Origin: Pratylenchus scribneri
Taxonomy: Eukaryota > Nematoda > Chromadorea > Rhabditida > Pratylenchidae
Assembly (NCBI GenBank): GCA_030063045.1
Contig: JAQSEB010000060.1
Location: forward strand, 310,001-374,000
Reading direction: 5' to 3'
Length of the DNA: 64,000 nucleotides
Shown here: positions 57,016 through 64,000 of the stretch, in pieces
Numbering within the stretch: position 1 is the stretch's first letter
Layout: each line of letters opens with the position of its first letter
Made by a program: the position numbers and the translations under genes
The notes under the pieces: model-generated
The model's input: only the letters and a program-made list of their open reading frames with translations
What the model was told of the DNA's origin: nothing
Databases searched by the model: none

Positions 57016-58616
57016 CAGGGCTGCCATAATACCGGGGAAACCCGGCATTTCCCGGGTTTTTGATGTCCCGGCCGGGGTTTTGCCGGGGTTTTGAAAGTGC
57101 CGGGTTTTTTGCCGGGTTTTTCATATTTTGCCGGGTTTTGCCGTGTTTTTAAATTTTTTTAAATGATTGCCAAAAATTGAATATTTATCCAACATTTTCT
57201 AATCTCTCACTTCATATTTTTCTTTATTTTATCATCTATTTCTATATTTTAGCTATCTGTTCTATCAATCACATAAAAATGGGAATTTCTTCCTGCTTGC
57301 TTATATAAATTAAATTTTTTGGGCAGAGGCAAATCGCAAATTAGAAAGCAAATAAATATTTACTTTAACTTACTTAAATATTAATGTGAATTTTCTTAAC
57401 TTTATCAATAAACATAAAGATCATCTATTGATTTTTGCAGAAAAATGGCGCAAAAACAATCAAATTTACTTAATTTCGTTCGGAATATTTCGATTTCAGC
57501 AACAAATTCTGAAAAAACAACTGAGCAAAATGAAGAAGAAGCGATTTCCGAGGCTGAAGAAGTGCAAGAAATTGAAATGAACAGTGAAAATGACGATGTA
57601 AATAAATCACAAAAAGTTAGTAAAAAATTTTAAATATATTCAGAATAAATTTTTAGGATTTATCTCCACCAAAAAAGAGAAAGAAGTCGCATCGAAAACC
57701 CGGAAGTGGGTATTCAAAATTTTTACCAAGTTATGCTAATCCGGAAGAAACAATTGAAGCAAGCAAAAAAGGAAGCGGATTTTTTTATTGCAAAGCTTGT
57801 AACGCTGATTTAGCTTTAAACAAAAATGGTGATAAGTTTATCAAAGAACATTTGGCAACAAAAAAACACAAAGATCACATTTCTGATTTTCGAAAAAATC
57901 AGCCAATTAATCATTTCATCAAGAAAAGAACGGTTTATTTTGTTCATAAAAAATTAAAAATTAAAATAATTAAAGGAAGATGAAGAAAAAAGCATATTGC
58001 TAACAGAAATTTTGATGGCTTTCCATTCCGGCGCTCACAATTTTTCTATGCGATATTCAAACTGTACTAGTGAATTGCTTCCAAAATTGTTCAAACAAGC
58101 AGAGGATTTTGCAAGCGCGAGGACCAAAACAACCGCAATAATTAATGGTATAATTTTTACCAAATATTAAAATTGAAAATAGTTATTTTAAGGAGTGATT
58201 TATCCGTTTTTGCAACAACGTTTTTTACAAGCAATAAATGAAAATGGCGGTTGGTTCTCCATAGGAATTGATTCGACAGAAATGCAAAAAACACGATTCC
58301 ATGCAATCGTGATAAGGTTTGATATCAAAATTTTAAAAATATATGTTTTTATTTAGATATTTTGATATTCAAAAAGGAACAAAACAACGTTTGCTAAAAA
58401 TTGTGGATGAACCCAGCGAGAAAGCGGTTGATATGGCCAATTTTCTGAAGCAAATTTTGATTGAAAATGGGCTGGAATTGACAAAAATGGCGGCACTTAC
58501 GGCCGATAATACAAATGCGAACTTTGGAGGAATCCAGCGGAGGGGGCAAAACAATTTGTTCTTTTTGTTAAAACAAGGTATTTTTAATAAAAATTATCTA
58601 TTTTTGCTTTAAAAAA
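57016..58616 (+). mobile_element. Truncated hAT element, second copy
   Basis: Duplicate of 25745-27345, with the same transposase exons (57445-58576) and the same missing 3' half. Confidence 0.7.
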
Positions 58617-58736
58617 TGTTAAGACAAATTGATTTTATGGAATTCATAATGTAATTTTCCCTCAAAAAATGTAATTTAAAATCGACTTTCAATCAACAAA
58701 AATTCGAAAATACATTTTTGCTTTCAGCATCTAATC

Positions 58737-60131
58737 TTATACAAAAATAGATAAATCAAAATAAAAATCTGCCATTACCGATAATAAAACAGTGGCAGTG
58801 GAAAATGTTGTTGTTGCTGAGTCAATCGATAATTCACATGATGAATTCCCATTATTATTTGCCGTGAACAAATCGATTTTCAACCTCTCAATTTCACTTA
58901 TTTTCAATTCCAATTCTGAACGAAGTGACGAGAGCTGGTCATTTTTTTGTTCAATTTCCTCAGACAATAATTTCCTTTCTTTTTGAATTTTGGCATCGAT
59001 TTGATCATTCGGCTCACATACTGTAAGTAATTTAGGGTAATTAATAAAAATGAACTTTTAGATCATATAATTATGCATATTGATGTCTATTAAATCTATT
59101 ATTAATTATAAAAATATTATTTTCACCCACCAATATGACCTTTTGTCAAATTGGTTTGGCCATTGAATTCACCCAACAGATGGCCATTTTTCTCAACTAG
59201 GCCATTTCGATTTGCACTGGACACTTCCTCCTTCAATTTTCCAATTTTAGCTTCACATTCCATCTCATTTGCATTGGCCATTTCCTTCTTCATTTTTTCT
59301 ATTTTCAACTCATATTCTTTCGCACATGCATTGGCCATTTCCTCCTTCATTTCCACAATTTTCACCTCACATCCCTTATCATTTACGATGGCCATTTCCT
59401 CGCTTTTTCCATCCCTTTGGTCATTTGATGGCCTAACTGAAAGTGAATAAATTACAGAATGTTTATTAAATAAGTAAAATAAAATACTTTCTTTTCTGAT
59501 TATATATTACATAAGATTGAAGTCTAATTATTTTAATAAAATATTATATTTACAAACTAATATTTGCATTTGTCAAATTGTTTGAACCATTCAATTCGCC
59601 AAGCAAATGGCCATTTCTACAATATTGAGCATTTCGATTTGCACTGTCCACTTCCTCTTTCAATTTGCCAATTTTAGCTTCACATTCCTTCTGATTTGAA
59701 TTGGCCATTTCTTCCTTCATTTTTCCAATTTTCAACTCATATTCCTCTTTCATTTTGCCAATTTTCACTTCACATTCTTCTTTCATTTTGCCAATTTTTA
59801 CCTCAATTTCTTCTTTCATTTTACTAATTTCCGCTTCATATTTCTCATTGGTTTGCGCCAAAATTGATTGGTCCCCTAGGGGACCCTGTAAAAGTGAACA
59901 AAAATGGACAAAAAAATGAGTCGGGGAAAATAATACCCGATGGCAAAGACAAAGACTGGGTGTGAATGTGGATGTGAAATTTGGGAGATGAGTAAAACAT
60001 ACGGTTGGTTTTTTGATTTTAATTGGGGCGTAGCAATGATCAGTGAGTTTAATTAACTCAATCTGATCATTGAAAATAAATGCGAATATTTGGAGGGGAA
60101 ATAAGAGAAAAATGTGGATGAAAAGATTCAT
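58737..60131 (-). CDS. Predicted secreted coiled-coil protein, second copy
   Basis: Exons 60131-60003, 59885-59554, 59432-59131 and 59020-58737; identical to 27466-28860, including the signal peptide. Confidence 0.7.
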
Positions 60132-62248
60132 TTTTAATAAATGAACATAAATATGCTTTATTCCCCTCTTTCCCCTCCATTAAGCCTCTACCAAGATCCC
60201 AATCCATCCTTTTCTTTGCCAAGTTTCCCGATAAGGAAGAGCTAAGGGTGGAGAGGAAACGGGATCAATATTGTAGGAAAATGTAGAGCAGCAAGCCATA
60301 TGAACCCTTGTGAAATAGGAAAATTATTCTCCTCGGCCGCAAGAATGTACCAAAGAAAAAACGAAATTGATAAGAGAGAAAATATGTCAGTTATAAAATT
60401 GAATGGGGAAAAGATGGGGTTTGTGATTTTATGGTGAAGATGAGTCTAATTTAGAATAGAAATGGAAATATACATAAAAATCAAAAATTATTGTTTATTT
60501 GGTCAATATGAGGAACACAATTCCCAAAAAAAAGTGATGCCCCCTTGATATAACTTTTTCATTATTGGGCCAAGGTAATTATCAAATTTGTATGAATTTT
60601 GATATTCTGTATTTTATTAAAAAATATTCAAAATACATAATGGGATAGAACAGTTTTTATATCAAATATTTTATTAATTATCATAAAAAATGCCATTTTA
60701 ATCATTAATTCATTCCCGTTTTTTCTTGCTTAACAAAACTTTTTGGCAACCTTCGACTTTATATTTGTGTAAATTCATTCGAAAGGCCAAATATATTCAT
60801 TCATATCATCATATTGATCAAATAATCTGGAATTAATTTTCTTTTAATCCGATTAGAGAAATATGTTTAATTTCACAAAAACTTTCAATTTAAAATAGTA
60901 ATAAGATCATCAAAATGAGTTAAGGTAAAATGGAGTTATGAAGATTAAAATTATATTTCCCTCTAATTACTCAACTGTGGTGATTATGTCCTCCAAGGCA
61001 TTTTTATTGTTTCTAATTATACATGAATATAATCGTTTGGACCGTATTCTCCCTTCATTAATAAAAAAAGAAAGCATTCAAGATATTTTAAATCTTACTT
61101 CACATAGCTAATTCTTTCTTTTGGACAAGTAATAAGGCCTTCATTATTCATACCTTTTTAAACGATTATAATTCTTCAAAGGATTGATTTTTGATAGAGT
61201 GGAAAAATGCTCTATCTCTTGATAAAAATATTTTGTAAATCTTTTATATTAATAAATTATGGGATTTAAAGAAATTTGAAAAAGGGAAATTTGGAGATGG
61301 CATCATTCTTCACTTGAATGTTATTTCAATTTCATTTAAGTCTTAAAAATTTAATAAATACACCTTCAACAAATGCCTAAAATATAATTGAATTCATCAA
61401 ATTGTGACCTAAATGCCGTTAATTATATGTCAAAAATCGACGGCAATGCAACTGAATTATTGATAATTTTATAAATATTATTATTAGTTGAAATACAGGA
61501 ATAAATTAAGAAAGGAGTAAATTAAATACGAATATTAAGAATATGAATGGCTATATTTAAATTTGGCATTTTGATTGGAATTAATTGAAGAAATGTGGAT
61601 AATTCATTAATATGATATATTTATTTATTTATTTCTCTTGAATGGATTGGCCCATCAAATTTGTTACTGAAATGCTCGTCCCGAGCACACTTCCTTCTCC
61701 CTCATTCTCTTGTTATTGCTATTAATGCTCATATTTGGACCCTCAAAATTGTATGATTTAGCATTGCCATAGAAGATCCCTTTTGGAAATTAATTTATTT
61801 TTGAAAGTTAGGTAAAGAAAAAACATAGGTATGCCTCAACTTGTCCCTGTTTATTATATCTCATCAAAAAAAACTGAAATAATTTTATAATCAAATTAAA
61901 GAGAAAGCTGTTGGCTATTTAAATTGGGTAATAATTGATGAATTTGAATCTAAAAACCAAATGATATTTAGTATGGATTAACGAAATTTTCATTGTTTTT
62001 TGAGTCAATTCTGAATCAATTAAAATAAAATTAATATCCTTTGTTAGCCAACATTTAATTATTTTATTTGATACTAAAATATTCAATAGATAAGACCAAT
62101 TAAATATAATAAACGACAACAAGTTGGTCAAATAGTGCTGTTTCCCTCTTTGGTTTTGAAAATGTAAAAATCGGGAAAAATTTAAAAAAATGATGAATAG
62201 CTGAAAACCAAACAGATGGTCAAATTCTTCCACCAATCCCCCAAAAAT

Positions 62249-62634
62249 TTATGAATATTCATTGTTGAACGTAACTTTGCCGTAATTTTTGTCAAATGAA
62301 TTTTCATTCAAATCTGCCCTCTCCTCAGCATCCTCCACCATATGCTGAATTTGTTTGTATTTTGTCAAATTCATTGAGGCAATTTGTTCCTAAAATTGTA
62401 ATAAATTTTCACTTTATCCTCAAAATTGAATAAATTCATTGCCTCCTCAACTTACTCTACATATTTAGGCGAGCATCGGAAAATATAAAAACCATAATTA
62501 TCCAGCCTTCCCTCTTCTTTTTCCTCACAACCATTTACCTTAAATCTTTTTCTGCACAGTCCGAAAAATTGACTTTTTACTGATAAAGATAAGGATGTGG
62601 AATGGATGGCCCAAATAAAAAAAATTGTTCCCAA
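62249..62634 (-). pseudogene. Myosin tail-like fragment, second copy
   Basis: Duplicate of 30978-31363. Confidence 0.45.
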
Positions 62635-64000
62635 AAAAGGTAATCAATTCACCCCATTACTTTTTTCCCCTAATTTCCTTTTTTTTTTATAAATCCCAGT
62701 GGCCAAAAAAAAGTTTCGCGTAAATCAAGTTTTTTTTTGCCGGCTGCCCTTTGAGGGCAGCTTTTATTAACGGCATAAATAAAACCTCGATTTTATTCTC
62801 GTATCCCCACTTTCCACATTTTAACAAAAATTTAATTAATTAAAATTTAATTTAGTCCGCAATTTTAATAAATTGGATAGTATTTAATTTGGATAAAAAT
62901 ATTCCGTGTCGAAAAAATAATCATTTTATTTTAGGCCATATAACTTGGTCAAGTCAAACTTTTTTTAAGACTCCTTACATACCTATCCTAGCCCTAGTCC
63001 AAGCCCTAATACATACTGGCCCTAAAAACCTAATCCCCAAACCCTAGTTTGTAAGTTATAAATCAAAAACAGTTTCCGGCATTTTATCATATTCGCCAAA
63101 TGCAATTTTTTATTCGTAAATTTCCCCAAAATCCCCATTTTGCATAATCCAAAAGATCATAAATGCTTTAAATTCCATTAACTTTTCCCAATCCCAAACA
63201 TCCATATTTTCCATCACATCACAATCCTCATTTTTACCACATTTTCTAAACATGAATACTTTCTTTTATGGGATAAGAGAAAGGAAAATAATAAAATGAA
63301 AATTTGGACTAAAAAAAAAAGCCAAAAGGTAATGGCCTCAAAAATAAATTAAACTAGTTCACTCAAAATCTATCCATGTTACCGGCTTTCCATAAAAATG
63401 TTATGGCAAAAGCATCCAAACTTGGTCATAACTAATGGTCCAGCTGTATTTTTTTGCCTTCTTTCCATCCTTTTTTTTTCGTACTACCCATTTTCTATTT
63501 TATTTTTCTCTAATTCAGCACGAAGAAATAGTCTCATCTCTCTCTCTTCAACTTAAGTCTCCTAATAAGTCAATATCGATTTTCTTTCATTATATATAGC
63601 CAGCGACGCAAATCAATTACATTTATCCCTTCCTCCCATCCCCACTCGGCAAGCACCCACAGTACAAAACACAAATACAACACAAACTATAACAAACAAA
63701 TATTTCTACTAAAATTATATTTTGAATAATTCAAAATAGGTTTATTTAATATTTGATTAAATCCTTAAAAAATTAAAATCATAAATTAATTTTATAAATG
63801 TTCCAAACTTATTTCTTGAATTTCTTATTTTCTTTCCAATTTTCATCTTCTTCACTTCCCATTAACCTCAATAGGGGCAAAATCTACAGTTCAAAGCCCT
63901 CCGTATCCGAGTGGAACGACGTATCTGAAATATTTTCAATTATTATCTATTATTTTTTCAAATTAATTTCTCTTAAATCTTTCATCATAATTAATGAATT

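Larger units (their letters stand above)
47591..64000. repeat. Unit 2 of the tandem duplication (continues past the window)
   Basis: Base-for-base counterpart of 16320-32729 at +31,271 with no coordinate drift. It reproduces the 5' end of SPRY gene B, gene C, the left remnant of D and the left 11.5 kb of the giant transposon. Intergenic stretches have the same content as in unit 1. Confidence 0.85.
52473..64000. mobile_element. Giant Polinton/Maverick-like transposon, second copy, left part
   Basis: Begins with the same left inverted repeat (52473-53051) and target duplication, and carries the SET, W-rich, zinc-finger, hAT, secreted coiled-coil and myosin-like segments in the same order. The polymerase half lies beyond the window. 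Because its flanks are duplicated too, it arose by segmental duplication, not by a second insertion. Confidence 0.85.

Overview
The window is strongly AT-rich eukaryotic DNA. It carries many short GT-AG introns (often 40-50 bp), multi-exon genes on both strands, MITE-like inverted repeats and simple repeats. The dominant gene family (N-terminal coiled coil plus C-terminal SPRY domain, several copies in a cluster) and the base composition suggest a plant-parasitic tylenchid nematode, most likely root-knot (Meloidogyne) type. That assignment is inference.

Layout. 101-3044: an 11-exon + strand gene encoding a chain of RING-like Cys/His modules. 3.3-7.1 kb: a repeat field with two copies of a ~1.1 kb family rich in AAACCGGTTT and ending in tRNA-like A/B boxes, flanked by two GC-rich hairpin elements. 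7.5-47 kb: a minus-strand cluster of coiled-coil/SPRY paralogues, here named A (7517-10219), B (11344-16594), C (18278-20555), D (a broken copy) and E (44780-46690). Several introns contain MITEs; one contains a ~1.3 kb inverted-repeat-bounded TCA/TTC simple repeat.

The centrepiece is a 21,391-bp giant transposon, 21202-42592, inserted into SPRY copy D. It has ~580-bp terminal inverted repeats and a 6-bp target-site duplication (ATTGCC), and the two broken halves of the SPRY exon flank it exactly. It encodes an apparently intact, roughly twenty-exon, Polinton/Maverick-type protein-primed family B DNA polymerase (33771-39899). I could not recognise the usual integrase, packaging ATPase, protease or capsid genes. 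Instead the element carries a compact 135-residue SET-domain methyltransferase (21958-22451), a predicted secreted coiled-coil protein of 348 residues (27466-28860), a C4HH zinc-finger protein, several unrecognised spliced genes, a myosin-tail-like fragment, and a nested 3'-truncated hAT transposon. Short tandem-repeat arrays lie upstream of the polymerase.

Finally, 16320-32729 and 47591-64000 are essentially the same sequence at a constant offset of 31,271 bp. One base difference was seen and no shift in coordinates. This looks like a tandem duplication of a 31.3-kb unit that contains the whole transposon, with the junction at 47590/47591 cutting a copy of SPRY gene B. The second unit runs off the window. 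It is either a very recent duplication or an assembly duplication.
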